A stretch of 64,000 nucleotides of DNA from assembly GCA_022885665.1 (NCBI GenBank), contig JAGQDJ010000040.1, forward strand, positions 248,001 to 312,000, given 5' to 3'. A program made the translations under genes and the position numbers. The DNA comes from Triops longicaudatus. Lineage: Eukaryota > Arthropoda > Branchiopoda > Notostraca > Triopsidae. A model generated the notes under the pieces. That model saw nothing but the letters and a program-made list of their open reading frames with translations, was not told the DNA's origin and searched no databases. The stretch's first letter is position 1; every line of letters starts with the position of its first letter. This document shows, one piece after another, positions 50,601-64,000 of this stretch.

Positions 50601-53600
50601 AGTTGTCGGTACGGTATGGAGCTTGTGCGCCTTGCAAAAGGTATCTGCACTAAACACTGCGTTCTGAATCAGAACCAGGTACACCGTTCGTCGTGAAGGG
50701 CTTTTGGTTTTCATAAAGCTATGAAAGATGAAAAGCGTCGTTATCATCTTGACCAAGGGTATAATTCATTCGAGCCTGAGAAACTCATAAGTAATATAGA
50801 AATTACAGGCACTTGGAGGAGAAGCGCAAATGAGCTTTTTCGGCTCCTTCATGTGCCCCTTGTAGGCGGCATTTCTGTTAAGCTGCTTAAAATTTCTACC
50901 CTAAGAGTCACTCATTTTAGGTGGATATATGCTTACAACGAAAGCTTTTTCATTGCACTTGCTAAAATCATTAATGCAGCAGGCACCCAGCGATTGCTGA
51001 CCTTTCCATACCTAGTGCTGGTAGTCGGGTGGAAGTTCGTCAGTGAAGCTAGAAGTGTTAGAATAAGAATGATCAAGTCGGTGAAATGGATATGGAAGTA
51101 TATTAGTCTTTGGAATGGAAAAAGGTCTGTCAGGAAAAAGTGACACAGTGGAAAAGACAAATCGGCCGCAGGTTAGTTGCTTCACCTCTATTATCTTTTG
51201 GAAAGAAAGATAGGTGCAGGAAAGGTACCAAAAGCTTTACTGGTTACTACTACACGGGGCAATCCTTGACAGGCATGGTTTCTGGCTTCCCTTCCTGTTG
51301 GGTAAGATTGGTATGAATTGGTTCTCTCACGTCCCCATCCTTCCTCAAATCTCGGTAAGGAATGAGATTTCCTTTTAAGTGTTGCGCAAGTTCGTTTACC
51401 GCACGAATTGTCTGAACGTTGAGCTTGCTGGGGACCTCATGATGACGTTGATGATGAGAGGTTGCGGTCAATTTCTAGAGCCAAGGAAAGGATGTGGTCA
51501 GATAGTCATAAGTAGCGAGGAAGAAAGAGTGAGGTTTTGAGGTTTACATTTTCTGAATCCTGTGGACAGTTTGAGCGTGCAAATGTAAGGGTCAGTTGCA
51601 CTTTAGGCTCCTTTTTTAGTATTTAACTTGTCCATTCATTGCAGTTACTGCACCAATGTGACCTTTAGGTTGTTCAATCGGAATACGTGAGAGGGTTCCG
51701 AGTCAAACTGGCGAGCTTTCAATCGGTTCTCAAGGAAGCTTCTAGCCTTATGCACTCGGTGAAGTATGGAACACATCGAGCTCTGGCTTGCAGCTTCTAG
51801 GCTTTGTGTGTGTGTGTGCAATGAAGGTCCCAATTCTGCGTCATTCATCACGGTATGAGGGACAATTGAGGGCGACTTACGAAAAAAATAAGCAAGATTA
51901 AAGCCATTAATGTTCAACGCATGTAGGGCCTGACGAGGGCGGAAATGGTCGGTCATAATTAGGACCGCGGGAGCAAAGGAATGCGTTGTGTGATCTTTGA
52001 GCTTTTTCGAATGTTCGAAATAAGGCGTGAATAGTTATTAAAGAAAGCCACTACACTATGTGGAAAAAAGCGTTTCTCACAGAATGACCCTCGAGTAAAC
52101 GTCTTTTATTACGAAAAAAAGGAAAATAACTACCGTGTCTTATTGGGAGAAATGCGTCACGTTTGAATGAGGGTCAAATTCCATTTTTAGGCCTAGGCAC
52201 ATTTTTCTTTATGCTATAAATGAAAACAGACTGAACTACAAAGAAAAGGTAGAAAGGTACGTTTCCATCGTTTTATAGCATCACTTGCTCATTGTAGGGC
52301 TTAGGTAGCCTATTTCTCAACTGACTTTACTTGGTATCTGTAATACTTCAAATTGTTTGCATGGAGGGAGTTGTGAGTGCTGCACGGGGATTGAGTTAGG
52401 AAAAGAAAAAACAACGCCCCGAAGGATCCCATGCGGCTCCATTAGTGTTTTGCGTTAACACTCGACGTGTTGTGGTGATGCCTTTTTCCTCTTTCAGTGT
52501 ATATATAGAATGCATCTAACAGCACACGAGGAGAAATAATATGACTGCTTCACATGCGAGCTGGATCCCCAACTTGCGAGTTCTCCTCATTTTTACCTGT
52601 TGCGCTCTTGCATTTTTCATCATTTATTTATTCTTTTACCGCTCGCCTAATTTAATGTGGGAAAGAGATGGAGAATGGCACGACAAGTCGTCTGCGCGTT
52701 TTGCGATTTAAAAACCACTTGTTGTTTGTTGTGTATACACAGCATAGTCTTCTCCTTGACGTGCATACGTGGCCACGGCGTCCGAGAAAAGAAACTGTCC
52801 TTACAGCATGAGGGCTCTTCTCTCCTTTTGATAGTCGAATAAATCAAAAACCCATTCCACCTGGAAAGCAGCGTGCAAAATACAGGGTTGGGCTACGCTT
52901 TGGAATATTTGGTTTCGCTCCGTGGATGATGCGCATTGTTCTTCGCGTGCTCTTAACTTGCTATCCTTATTCACATTATTATTATTATTTTTTATTTTTC
53001 TCATCTCGGGAAACAAAAGCCAGGCGTACGAAAGATCTCCGTGTCGTCATGCTGGGATTAAATGTGCACCAAGAATTCAACTACGGCAATTTATTGCGTG
53101 CATGTCAGCTCAGAATGTTTTAACAGTTTTAAGAGTAAATGCTACTACACTACTTTCTACTTCGTAATAACTTTGTATTGATTCAATAAAGCTTAGAGGA
53201 GAATGCTGGGGAGATAAAGCACGATGTAACGCTCTGGAACTTTTTTCCTCTTATTTTTTATCATAAGTGGGGGAAAAGTGAAGTTTCAGGGGAGATTCTT
53301 CGCAGCAGGAACGAAGGGGAAAAAAGATGGAGCGCTCAAGGATTCGGAGGAGGAATCTTTCTCTTGGTCTTCAACTGCAAGCGCGAGTGAGACGAGTACT
53401 GTAATCAAGGATTGTACAGGAATAATTGCAGGTCTGTCGTCCATTGCATCGGGAGCTGAAGCCCCTACTCTTGTCTTTGCCGTAATTGATACCGTTGTCC
53501 GTTGGTTGTTTGGGTCGACAACGGCATGAACACTAAGCCAAAGTCTTAGTAATAACATTCTTGCCCGCAAAAGGGCACAAACAAAAGCTCCATGCGCGGA

Positions 53601-56600
53601 TGATTACCTATCGCTCTACGGCAGTCTTACTTACACTGAATTTCCCTTGGCCTTCTTGGTTTCTTTATGTTAATTATCAGTTATATCCACGTTTTTCTTG
53701 TTTTCCTGAACGTATAATGGTCAAATTTCCCTATCGCTTGAAGTTTTGTTGTTGAAGAATTTTAAGTGTCACGTCCCACGAGAAAATATGCGTTACGGGT
53801 GCTAAGTTTATTTTTCATCGGGCTACATTGTCCCAAGCACGCTCTTAAGTACAAACATGTATTATTTTTGAGCTCTTTAAAATCAGCAAGAAGAAGCTAT
53901 TTTTTACTGCTAGCGGCCTTTTAAATGGAACGTAATGGAGCATGTACAATTACTCAAAGAATAGAGCCGGGATAGTGGGAGATAAGGTTACTGTCGAGGA
54001 AGTCGTGCTTATCGGACATCTTCGGTTTAATTAGGCGTAGAACTCCAAACAGAGAAGTTGTCGTTTTTACTTTTCTTTAGAGCGACCAGTTTCGTAAGGA
54101 CAAATGCCATGTAGCCCTTGAATCTTCTCTGAAACGCCAGCAGCAACGTAACAACAGAGCCAGTAGGCCATCGCGTGCTGCCATTCATTCCTAGCCAGCA
54201 AGTGATAATGCGCAGCACACTGTCCTTTTGCTGCAGAAAAACAACAAATATCACTCCTTCATGGGTGTTGTCTTCTTACCCTTAGCTCACATCAACTAGC
54301 CAAATTTTTCTTCTGAAATGGAGGAATTCCCGTGTATTTACAGAGGTCGGTTAAGGCTACGTTCCCGAAACGAGTTTCGGAGGGTTAGCGCTTGACATGA
54401 CATGTAATTTCGAGCGAAGAGATGTGCCTTGCTTGTCGGTTGTCACTCATCTTTCGGGGCTCAAGCCTCGGCACATAGATGCATGCGTACTCGAGCCGAC
54501 AAGCCACAGGACGAAGACAGACAGGTCTTGGAATTCTGTACTTTACCTGATCCTTTATATCCGATCTTTTTGTATCTGAGCAAGAAAAAGAGAAAACTAG
54601 TGATTTGACTTGCTACATGCACACTGCACAGTATAAGACCTCCAATCTTTTATACCAGTGTCCCTTACATGACACCTAGAGTGATAAACACCTATGGTCA
54701 ACTGCACCCACACGGGCGTGTGAGCCACAGCAGCCGTAACATCAGCACAGCATACTTCATTACACTACACTGCAATCAAATACCTTGAATCACAAACCAC
54801 CGAAGGTCTAACTACTTGTAGAGCTCCGTATTCAAATAGAAAATAAATATAAAAAAATATTGATATGCAAATAAAAAGACAAGTATAGCAGTATTAAGAA
54901 TTCGTTTTCTAGCTTAAAAACACGGTAAAAGCTAAAATACGTAGGAAGTACGTATTTCGACACAGAAGGAGAAAGTGGTTTTACCAAGCAGGTGGATTTT
55001 ATTTATGCGGTAAAAAATATCGGACGTCTTTCTCGTTCTGGAACTTTGGGAGTGCACGTATATAATATGGTGTTACATATGAGGAATTTACGAGCTTTTT
55101 GACTTCACTGCACAAGTCTCTGAAGACTGTGCATAACATGGGAAAGCTGTCTTTTATATTTTAGGCATTAATAGTGAAGCAAACTTTTCAAGTTTCAATA
55201 GAGACACTAATGAGCTCTCCGTTTTTTTTTTTCCTTAGTTTTTTTTTTTCTTTCCTCGGTTAGTTTTGTGTCGATATTAGCCAGCTTTCCAAGCGGGAAG
55301 AAGGTAAAAGACTTTGCAGACTTCTTTCACGTAGGAGTTTGTGGAGTTTCATAAGTTATGAACCCAGGGAAAGCCCCAAACCATAACGTTTACAGTTTTC
55401 GCAAAATGTCCGCCAAATGATAGGTTTTTCCTCCGCGGCCTCGAATCAAGAAAACCTCTTGCTAACTTCTTTCTGTGGTTAGGAACTTGAAAACTTGGAT
55501 GTTGTTTTGCATATATTTTTAAAAGAATGGGTTTAACAATCCAGGTAGGAAACGGGGGACATGTTTACTATTATGATTACTCTAACTCAAAAATGTGCTA
55601 GCCAGTGAATTGCAATGGTAATTATGCTTTAACCCAAGAATCCGAGAAGATGGATCAAAGGTGACTCCGGAGCAGCTCTTAACTGTTCCCGTAAGCTAGC
55701 GATTATTGTGTTTAAATAGTAGTCCTATTATTCATCCATGAAAGACAGCTTTAAAGTTCACAGCTAAAATATAAAATAGTTATTCAGTATCTATATTTAT
55801 AATCATGCACTGCTCTTTAATCCAGGACATGTGATTAGTTATGTACGCGAAAGAGAAGAAAAAAACGTTGTTTATCGATAAGCAAAGCTAACCGTCTGTC
55901 ATCTGTGTACCTCTTGGTGTAAGTCCATTTTTCACAGTCTTCGGAGGTACAGAAGCGGTTTACTACGGGATTGGTTTATCCACCTCCTTGGTTGCCGCAA
56001 AAGGGAGCCGGGAAATGACCCTTTTGGTCAACATGGGAAAATGAGGCGAAAGGATCTGAGTTTGTATGTCGTGTAAGCTTAGAATTTGACATTCGTTACG
56101 GGATCTTGCGACACGCTTTGGTAGCAGAGAGTTGCTATAGTTGACATCAGAGTTTTTAATAGACTGAAAGCTCCTCGAATGTGTTTTAAAACGCATGCAG
56201 AAAACCATCCAAAAGTAAACTCTCAAGCTTTAAGCGTAAGTCACACGAAACTGGATTTTACATAGTGCGTTTTACATTTTTCATGCAGACACAGAGAAAT
56301 CACAACCTTCCAACTTTTGTTCACTTGTTTCCCGAAATGGCCAGGTGTGGATAATGACAGTATAGGCCTGCCTCCTGTGAAAATTCACAGCGGAAGCTCA
56401 AAACAGATGAGGTGTACTACAGTACTTGTGCATTTCTGTCTTGGAATTGCGTGCACATGAGTCATTTTTATTATGCGTTTTTGCCATCCTTTGCCAGCTA
56501 CAAATGTACCCACCGACAGTTTTTGTTGAGTTCATAGCTCCACAAAAATGCCATCAAATGGTGGGCATTATTGTCTCTGGTCAAGGAAAACAGACACGTC

Positions 56601-57000
56601 AGGTCAAATAAAAAGTGGAGCCGGAAGTTGTCGTAAGTTTCAGGGAAGCCAGTTGTAAATGTAAGGTATCGCCAGCCACACATTTGTGGGAGGGAGAACC
56701 TTGCTTGACAGTGTTAGCGCTGTATGGTGTCTATTGGTAATGGTGATGGGAAATTCATGGGTCCCGTTATTCGTGCAACAGCCTTGGGAGCTGAAATCTT
56801 CTTTACTGTCCGGTAGCGAACTCGTAATTATCTATTTTAGGACAATTACTTTAGGCTGTGTGGCAGGTACTTGAGATTCAGACCAGGAACAACAAAATAG
56901 TAAAGGCACGATTGTGGCATGGCTGAACTTGCTTTGCCAATTCTTTTGCGCGTGAAAGCATGAGACACAAATAAATCTTGACAGAGGAAGGATCTTTGGG
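47691..57000. other. Gene-free stretch, no recognised feature
   Basis: It contains only short unassigned frames, for example a 61-codon ATG frame at 47704 with five cysteines and a 140-codon frame at 50721, plus a (TG)7 tract at 51805-51818. None shows family similarity or a convincing exon structure. Confidence 0.5.
51805..51818. repeat. (TG)7 microsatellite
   Basis: Seven TG units in a row; a simple repeat without further context. Confidence 0.85.
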
Positions 57001-57782
57001 TTAGATAATAGGAGTAATTAACTAAACGACCCACATCTCAAGGCATGAGGTAGTGCATTTGTCCTAAACTGCTCTTATACGAGCACTAACGAATAAAAAT
57101 ATTCGTCTTCAAAGGTTTGCAAAATACGGAAGCAAAAAATATTTGGATAATCGTTTCATTATCATTATTTTAATCGCTAATCGCGAGTGATTTGTTAAAA
57201 ACACGACTTCAATTCCACATGACAGAAGATGCCATTTTATTTAGCCTCTCAACCAGATTATTTGCTGGACGAACCAATCGTTTGTAGTAAGAAGGTGCTC
57301 ATATCTTCAACCTGTTAAACCGGCCACTTTTACAGGACAGGGTTTTGCGTTGAAAAAGGCTATTTTTCTTCTTTTAACATTTATCCTTCATTCCTTCGCC
57401 ACTACAAGCGTTTTAAGGTCTAAAAACAGCAAAATTGTAAGTAAAGTTGACTTAACTTTACGTAAACCTAAATTAATACATTTAACCTATCACTCCGTTA
57501 ATTTTTCTACGGTCTATACACGTTGACATGTGTTAGGAGGAAAAAATGCACCATTTAAGTACTTCTCGTTAGATTTTCATTTTAAAGTCACTTTCGTTCG
57601 ATGAAAGTGACATGGCGAACTACAAAGCCTACAAATTCTGCAGTTCTGCTATGTGATAGTTCATTCGTTACCTTTTTTCTTACCAAACGTAGAATCGTGA
57701 TCTCAAACAAGTGGGAACGGCGTACATCGAATACTGAAATTATACTAAAGTGGTGAAGTGTATCTGTATTGGAAAATTTTAT

Positions 57783-57818
57783 CTGTCAATTGACAGTATT
57801 TTTATTATTTATTGACAG
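57783..57818. promoter_or_regulatory. Candidate TALE-homeodomain (Meis-type) site cluster
   Basis: CTGTCAATTGACAG is a perfect 14-bp palindrome made of two inverted TGACAG sites. A third TGACAG lies 22 bp after the second and is followed by GTTGATTG, a Pbx-like core. TGACAG is the established Meis-family core. Function is inferred from motif density only. Confidence 0.3.
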
Positions 57819-58343
57819 TTGTTGATTGTATTTTTAGTTAATACTTTCAAATATTAAACTATATTTTGAAAGAAGAAATGTACGGTAAATGACTCGCACA
57901 CATAAGAAAATACTGATGTCTTAACTGAACAGTTTTGTACAAATACTTTTTGTTTGACATGCTTAAACATTTTTAAGCTCATTAGCTAAATAACTGCCAT
58001 TTTATTCACATTTTTAAAAGATCCCATGTACTGTCCGTTTCGAGACCTACCGAATAAAGGGGCCATAATTTTATAGGTCGAAAACTATATTGTCATACAA
58101 TCCATTTTTACTAAAAAGTAATTTTTATGGATATCCAAAAACTTACAGACGACTTACTGCTTTCTTTTTAACACTGTGCACTATACATACTTTCGTTTAT
58201 ATTGACCAAAAAAAAAAAAATAGATGAGCGAGTAAGTTTTGATTAACTTATGACTCGTTGATCGTCAGCTAGTTAAGGCGAAAATGTATAAGAGGATTTA
58301 GTGAATCCATTCTCCAACTCTACATCTCAGTTCACCAGCGGAA

Positions 58344-58380
58344 GAGAAACGTTAGAGGAGAAACGGAGGAGAAACGTTAG
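58344..58380. repeat. Short imperfect tandem repeat with three GAGAAACG units
   Basis: GAGAAACG starts at 58344, 58358 and 58369. The first and third are both extended to GAGAAACGTTAG. Too short to classify. Confidence 0.7.
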
Positions 58381-59700
58381 CGGACAAATTGAGAAGTTTC
58401 ACACGTCAACTATGTAATTTCACGAATAATTCTCTATTTTATTATTATTATTTTTTTTTTCGTTCAAGCGTAGCACTCCGATTTCGCCAATCCCGGTTAT
58501 GAACTCCCGGTTAAATCAATCACTTCAGGCAAAATGTGTCTACGATCACAATGAGTTTTATGTTGATTTTCAAGCACATTTATTTTTCAAGCGCATTTCA
58601 AGAATGTCACAAATGATAACACATCGGACAATCGGTGCGGTTAGCCTCTAAGCTTTTAAATAAATACTTTGGCACACTTACTCATTGATAGAAGGAAATA
58701 AACCACACCTGTCCCACAAAGGTAATTTAAGTATAAAATGCATTATAGGTTCATTTATTTTCTTTACATTGGATTTTTTCAAAATATTCCTAATGTACGT
58801 AAAATGTGCATCTCATTTTGTTAACTATACGGCTTGTCAATCAAACTCCAGTCCCGACTGGTTGACAAAATCAGAGTTCAACTGTACCTGAAAGAATTCA
58901 ACGTTCAAGCTTCAGCGAAAAAACAAACTTCGCACGAAACTACAGCCAAAATCCCTTCTCCTGGGTTTGTTATTCGCGGACAAAGTTGCTGGCTGTTCAC
59001 TTTATTCATGTAGATAAGTTCGTTATTCTCGTGTAGCGATGTGTAATTTTCTGTATTTCTTCAAAAATTTATGCCAATATGACCATTACTTAGTACAGAA
59101 AGTCTATTACAAAACTTTACTGTTGATTGCAAATAGAGCATAATTTCGAAACCAAAAGCCACGAAAGTAAAGGCTCTCTGGAATAAAACAGAATTCTTTA
59201 TTCACATGTGGTAAGTTCGCTTTAATATATGATGTTAATATGACCGTTCCACAAATCATCACATAATTGTCTAGGCCGCAAATAACATTAGACGTCTAAT
59301 TATTGCGAAAAAAAAGCTAGGACGGGTTCACGATCTGCATTGCCTAAGAAAACGTATGCGTCAGTAGGAAAAGGTCTTGGAACCGCGGAGAACACAAAAT
59401 GTATTCCTGTTTTCTAAAATAAATGTTACCCCGTTTATGACGATATGGAGAATTCGTCGAATTTAAAAGAACTGTAAGGTGCTGGCAAATCACGAAATAA
59501 GGTTCTACATCTCTGGCTTAAAGTGTTTTATCACGATAAGCCTTATCTGCGAATTATTAACAACGACGTTTGACTGACCCTATTTTGTCTTTGTAGTAAG
59601 CCACATGATAGATCTCCTCTTGATAATGAAAACTGAGGAAATACCAGCGATGGTTCTTCAAAAGTTGCTTACGGGGAGACAGTGCTTGCGTGTAGCATAC

Positions 59701-62700
59701 TATGATAAACCAAATAGGACGAATCAACACTGATTAGTTTAAAACGGATAGGACAGGTAAGCAGAGAACAAGAGAGCGATGGATATGCAGATGTTGTGTT
59801 TGGGGTAACTGGGATGTCGAAGTCTTTTGTGACGACAAATGATGCGTCAGCTTGTATGTATACAGTACACACTGCTATGAAGAATACGTCCCACAAACCT
59901 CTCTCGTTCACGTTTTCTACCTCGAAGACGAGAAATCTCCAAACCTTGTTATTCCTACATCGAGGTTGGTAAGTGAAGTTGAAGAGGAGAATGAATTGCA
60001 AATGTTAGGGGGGGAATCAATAACCTAGGCCTTTCATTCTCTCAATCAACCTTATGGATAATGCCAAAAGTACCGCTCTGCGACTCGGAGGCCCCCCAAA
60101 CTCCTTGCTGCGCAACCTATCAGAACCAATTGGTTTTCCAAACGGCGTGAGAGAGTCTATTGGTAAAAGGCGGATTTGCCTTCGCCAAGGAGGCTTACCC
60201 TGTAAGGACGGCAGCATTTTCAACCCGAATGCTGTTAAGGTTTCCCTGAAACAAACAGACGCTACGGGAGGTTATGCAAATGAACGGTGAGGTTCCATCA
60301 AATAGAGATGTTATGAAAAAGACGGATTTCCGACACGCCAAACCAGTGGACGCAGGATGTTTCCCGCGAACTTTCTGGACTGCACCTTTTGATTTGCCAC
60401 GTCATGCCTAACCTCTCGTGTTTAATCGAAAAAGACGTTTATGAGGATCTGAGATCTACATTTTGTCACCTGTAGAAAGGTGAAAGGCGTTGGTTGGCCG
60501 GAGTCACTGGGCGGACTTGAAATATCCCATAAAATTTGGCAAGGAGGTGTTTGAGCTTTGAGCATAATGCTGTCACGATCTATTTGCTTCTTTAAACAGC
60601 GTGCCGCATCTCCGAGTTGTCTGTGCTGGTTAGCGTACTCTCCAAGAGGAGTTGGGAAGCCTCAGCGTCCCGCGAGTCAACGTCGCCCAGGCGGAACGAA
60701 TGACTCGTGGATTTGTATGTTAAATGAATATGCATGAAATGTGTATGTTCGGGTTAGCTAGTGGGGAAGGGTCTTCTAGTGCACGAGCTGTTTTGGGCAA
60801 AAGAAATGTTAAATGAGGCAATAACTCTGTGTAGCTCGTCTATCACTGTGAACCGGTTCGACTTGAGCAGAACGAAACGCAAATTTTGCTAACAGGACTT
60901 CCTCTAATGCAAATACGGTCTCAATATAAAGTGCGCCAAATTCACAAATTATATTTTTTGGGGCGGGTATGATGATACACAAGTTCCCCTGTGGAGGGAC
61001 GATATTTAAAAAAAAAAAAAAAAAAAAAAATCCTTCCACCCGAAGGTTGGTTGCGTGTTAAAGGAGGGCAGAAACTAGCACAACGACTAAGAGCATGAGA
61101 CGACGGCGGGACGTCGTTAAAAAGACGAGGAAAATAGCTGGCTGCTTTTTCTTGTGCGCCATTCCAGTTTTTTCTGTTTTTATTTTTTTTTTTAACGATG
61201 CCGAGAAGTATACATTTTCTCGGAATTGTGCGGTCTCAGTGTTACACTTTTCAAGTGAGTATTTCCGTCCCGGATGGAAAATGTTGGGCAGATTTTAGCA
61301 ACACTTTTGGCACAAACCGTCATGGGAGTCGCTTAATTGGATTAAGCGCTACTTTATTATTATTTTTTATGTAGTTGACTTTTACGTCGAGCGACGTTTC
61401 CATTTCTAGTACCAACTCGCTTGTCGCTTCGCTTTTATTTTCCATAATTGGACATGTTCAATTGATGCGGTTCTAACTAAAGTATCCTTTAATTTAGCTG
61501 CGGATCTCGGTACTTTTTCCAAGAAATGAATTACAGTTTGCATATGTTCTTCCTTACTTACCTCACGTAGAATGTCGAGAGGAAAGCTCTTGCAAGTGGT
61601 TATTTCCTGCTTTGCTACCTAGAAAGATTTCAGTTTTTTTATTCCCTTGACAAATAGATTCTTTAAACTTTTTTCTCATGGTCATTTTTCTTGCGCTGAG
61701 GCTAGTGGGAAAGTGGCCCTGAAGGTAGGCCTTTTGGGGTCGCCAAGAGGAGTTCTTAAGAGAGGGAGGGCTGGAAGGTAGAGATGCAGGTAAAAACTCG
61801 CTTATGAATCTGCCCCCCAAGAAAGGGAGGGGTCCCTGGAAGGTTGCCTTTGGAATGCGGTTTGCTTTGCCCTCCCGAGGCTTCCACACATCTCTACCAC
61901 CATTTCTCCTTCACCTGGCGGTTCTCTGACGAGTGGCTTTTGTGGCACCCCACGGGCAACGTAACGCAAACCCCCCACACATGTTACATGGGTCTAGGGT
62001 TGCTATTTTAGCATACGGGACAGCTTAGTTACAGTTATAAGCCATACCAACAACCGTGATTATTTCAACCTGCTTCAATACTAGAGCAAGCTTTGCTCTC
62101 CATTCCACCGTTTTTAACTTATAGCTCTATCCAATGGAACTTCAACTTCTTTTCGAGTTCCTGTGCTTCACCAGTTCGTGTGTTTACGCAACAACAACTG
62201 GGCGGGAAGGGTTACTACTACCTGGGCAGGAGGGGGTGCTTGCACGGAACCTTGTCGAGCGCTTGCAAATTATGCTCGTGGTTGTATGCAAGCACCGTTG
62301 TTGACTGTTTTGTTGCACCAAAACTTGGGAGTCATGGATCATACCCAAGTTGCGGAGATTTTCAGCGTGATCTGTCACTGCAGAAACAAGATGTAGTGAC
62401 GGGAAAGATCAAAGCATGACGTATGGTTCAGATGGTGGCAAGTAGAGCATAACAATCATCTAATCTGCACTTAGGTGCAACTTGGGGGTGGAATAGTAAT
62501 AAGACTTCACTGGAAGGATGTAGTGATGGAAGAGTTAAAAAAAAAAAAGAGAAAAAGACAGCACAAGAGGTTATGGGAGTTTTAGTGAGAAGTTTGTGTT
62601 AGGATCGTGCAAACGGAATGGGAAAACCTGTTGCTCTTGCACCTGCTTCACCAGAATCCAAAAGAGGAGTTAGGAAAGCGTAGGAGAGTCCATATACGCC

Positions 62701-64000
62701 TTCTTCAACCATGTTAACCCCCCGCCAAGCGACTATTCTTGTCTCTTTTCATCAAGGGGAGCAAAATCTTCTACCTTATAGGACAACTTTCACACTTGTA
62801 GGCCAAGCTTCTTCGGCTTCAGAGCAATGATAGGCTTTTGCGTCTCACGCAAATGCTATAAAAGCAAGGTTGCGGCCCTGGAGGCTGTAAGCTCTGAACA
62901 AATTGAATGAAATACTTCTATGTGTAATTTGCAAAAGAAACTGGTATTAAGGTCTGAAACTTTTTCCTGGCTTACCTTCATAACCGAAAAATGTATTGAA
63001 AAAATCCTTCGCATAAAATTTAAAAAGTAACAAAAAAAAATAAATCAGAGAGAAATACAACCGTAGCGCTGTTTCTATGGCACATGACTTGGACGCTTCC
63101 TCCATAATAAATTATTCATTAAGGGCTAATACTCATGTTTTTTTTTATTTCTAAATGGAAGACAAACTGTAGCGGTTATAGAACACATGGAGACTACAAT
63201 GCAGCTAGAGTACGCAGAATAACCAGTTTTTTATAGGATTTCGGCTCGCCTTTGTCATTGTTTTTCCTTTTCTTCCTGGATTGTTTCACCAAAAAGGTAC
63301 AAGAGACAAGGAGGTGATAAGGGAAGGACCGTAGAAGGATGCTGGGGAATCCCGGCTTTAGGTGTAATTGTCAGCCCTTTCTGTCCCCGGCTTTTGAACA
63401 GTTCAGGCTTCATTGGTGGCGTTATCTACATAAAAATTGGAAGTGCTTTTACCTTCCAGCTTTTGCTGTAGGAAAACACATCAAGTTTCCGCAGCATTTA
63501 CCTCCGCTAAAGATTCCATCTAACAGATAACACCCCTGACCTTTTTTACTTACTAGAAGAAGCTTAAACGGACCTATTCGCCCCCTCGTTTTCCAAGACG
63601 GATTTATCTGAATATTTATTTACATGCGCAAAATTCACGTCCATTGGCTAATATAGAGAAAGGTGCTTTCTAGCACGTGACTTGCAACACGCAACACGTA
63701 TTTGCACCTGAATGTTAAATGCCATTTGCTGCCAGTTCTATCTCATGCTTAGTTCGCAAACGAGGGATCGATGCACAGACAACGTATTCCTGACAGCTAC
63801 GTAAGAGCTAGCGATTTTCTCCGTTCTTGGTATGCTGATCCATGATGCCTTCACCCCGACGTCCATGTGTAAGGGAATCTCGCGTACAAATCTCTTGTGC
63901 TACCCCCTGACCGATGACAATGAATGACGAAGTTTAAGAGTTTGAAGGTGTAAAACGCTTATTAACCCTCGAAGCATCCAAGCGCTTTAAGGCCACGTTA
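59701..64000. other. Right end of the window, no recognised gene
   Basis: It contains a 78-codon ATG-bearing frame at 60054 in a segment with several short self-complementary stretches, a 23-bp A-run at 61008-61030, and short unassigned frames (61563-61889 on the - strand, 62093-62419 on the + strand). No family similarity was recognised. A gene continuing beyond 64000 cannot be excluded. Confidence 0.45.
61008..61030 (+). repeat. A23 homopolymer
   Basis: Twenty-three A follow GATATTT. It may be a simple repeat or the relic tail of a retroposed sequence. Confidence 0.85.

Larger units (their letters stand above)
57001..59700. other. AT-rich noncoding stretch with candidate regulatory motifs
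   Basis: Strongly AT-rich with very few open frames. It holds the TGACAG palindrome cluster (57783-57818) and the GAGAAACG triplet repeat (58344-58376). An enhancer is possible but not shown. Confidence 0.4.

Noticed and set aside
57046..57062. let-7-like TGAGGTAGTG
   Set aside because: The match ends after nine bases and no hairpin partner was seen.
60197..60207. miR-10-like TACCCTGTA
   Set aside because: Only nine bases match; the following bases differ and the context is an open frame.
60054..60290. 78-codon frame near the right end as a gene
   Set aside because: No family similarity or splice context; short self-complementary stretches suggest noncoding sequence.

Overview
The window looks like nuclear DNA of an animal, most likely an arthropod. 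Spliced genes with GT/AG introns (53 bp to over 4 kb) sit in AT-leaning DNA with large gene-free stretches. One gene is an allatotropin-receptor-type GPCR, a protostome form of the orexin receptor. No bacterial operons, CRISPR arrays, tRNA or rRNA genes were seen. The exact taxon cannot be fixed by reading alone.

Layout. (1) 658-2905, + strand: a complete seven-exon gene for a POGLUT2/3 (KDELC) protein O-glucosyltransferase, 504 aa, with signal peptide, filamin-like domain, CAP10 domain and a C-terminal KEEL ER-retention signal. (2) 11304-3457, - strand: a seven-exon SMYD4-type gene, 699 aa, with TPR, split SET, MYND and post-SET parts. Its 3' end converges on gene 1. One of its introns carries a fold-back repeat with ~200 bp inverted arms (8292-9546). 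(3) 15854-26822 (or to 27948), + strand: an allatotropin/orexin-type receptor with five shared exons and two candidate terminal exons. Both terminal exons begin with the same KFR[K/R]EF helix-8 motif in the same phase, and each encodes a different cytoplasmic tail. SMYD4 and the receptor are transcribed divergently from a 4.5 kb spacer.

From about 28 kb to 64 kb no gene could be recognised with confidence. At 28.5-31.9 kb there are short coding-like segments with good acceptor sites, two or three of them faintly like ionotropic receptor ligand-binding or channel segments. The rest is noncoding-looking DNA with simple repeats, a 23-bp A-run and a few candidate regulatory motifs (a TALE-type palindrome near 57.79 kb, GAGAAACG repeats near 58.35 kb, an AAGATGGC element near 36.40 kb).

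The three genes are functionally unrelated (ER glycosylation, a putative lysine methyltransferase, neuropeptide reception). The most interesting item is the duplicated last exon of the receptor, which predicts two isoforms with different palmitoylation and phosphorylation tails. All exon joins were chosen by hand from frame, splice sites and family similarity; no transcript or database evidence was available.
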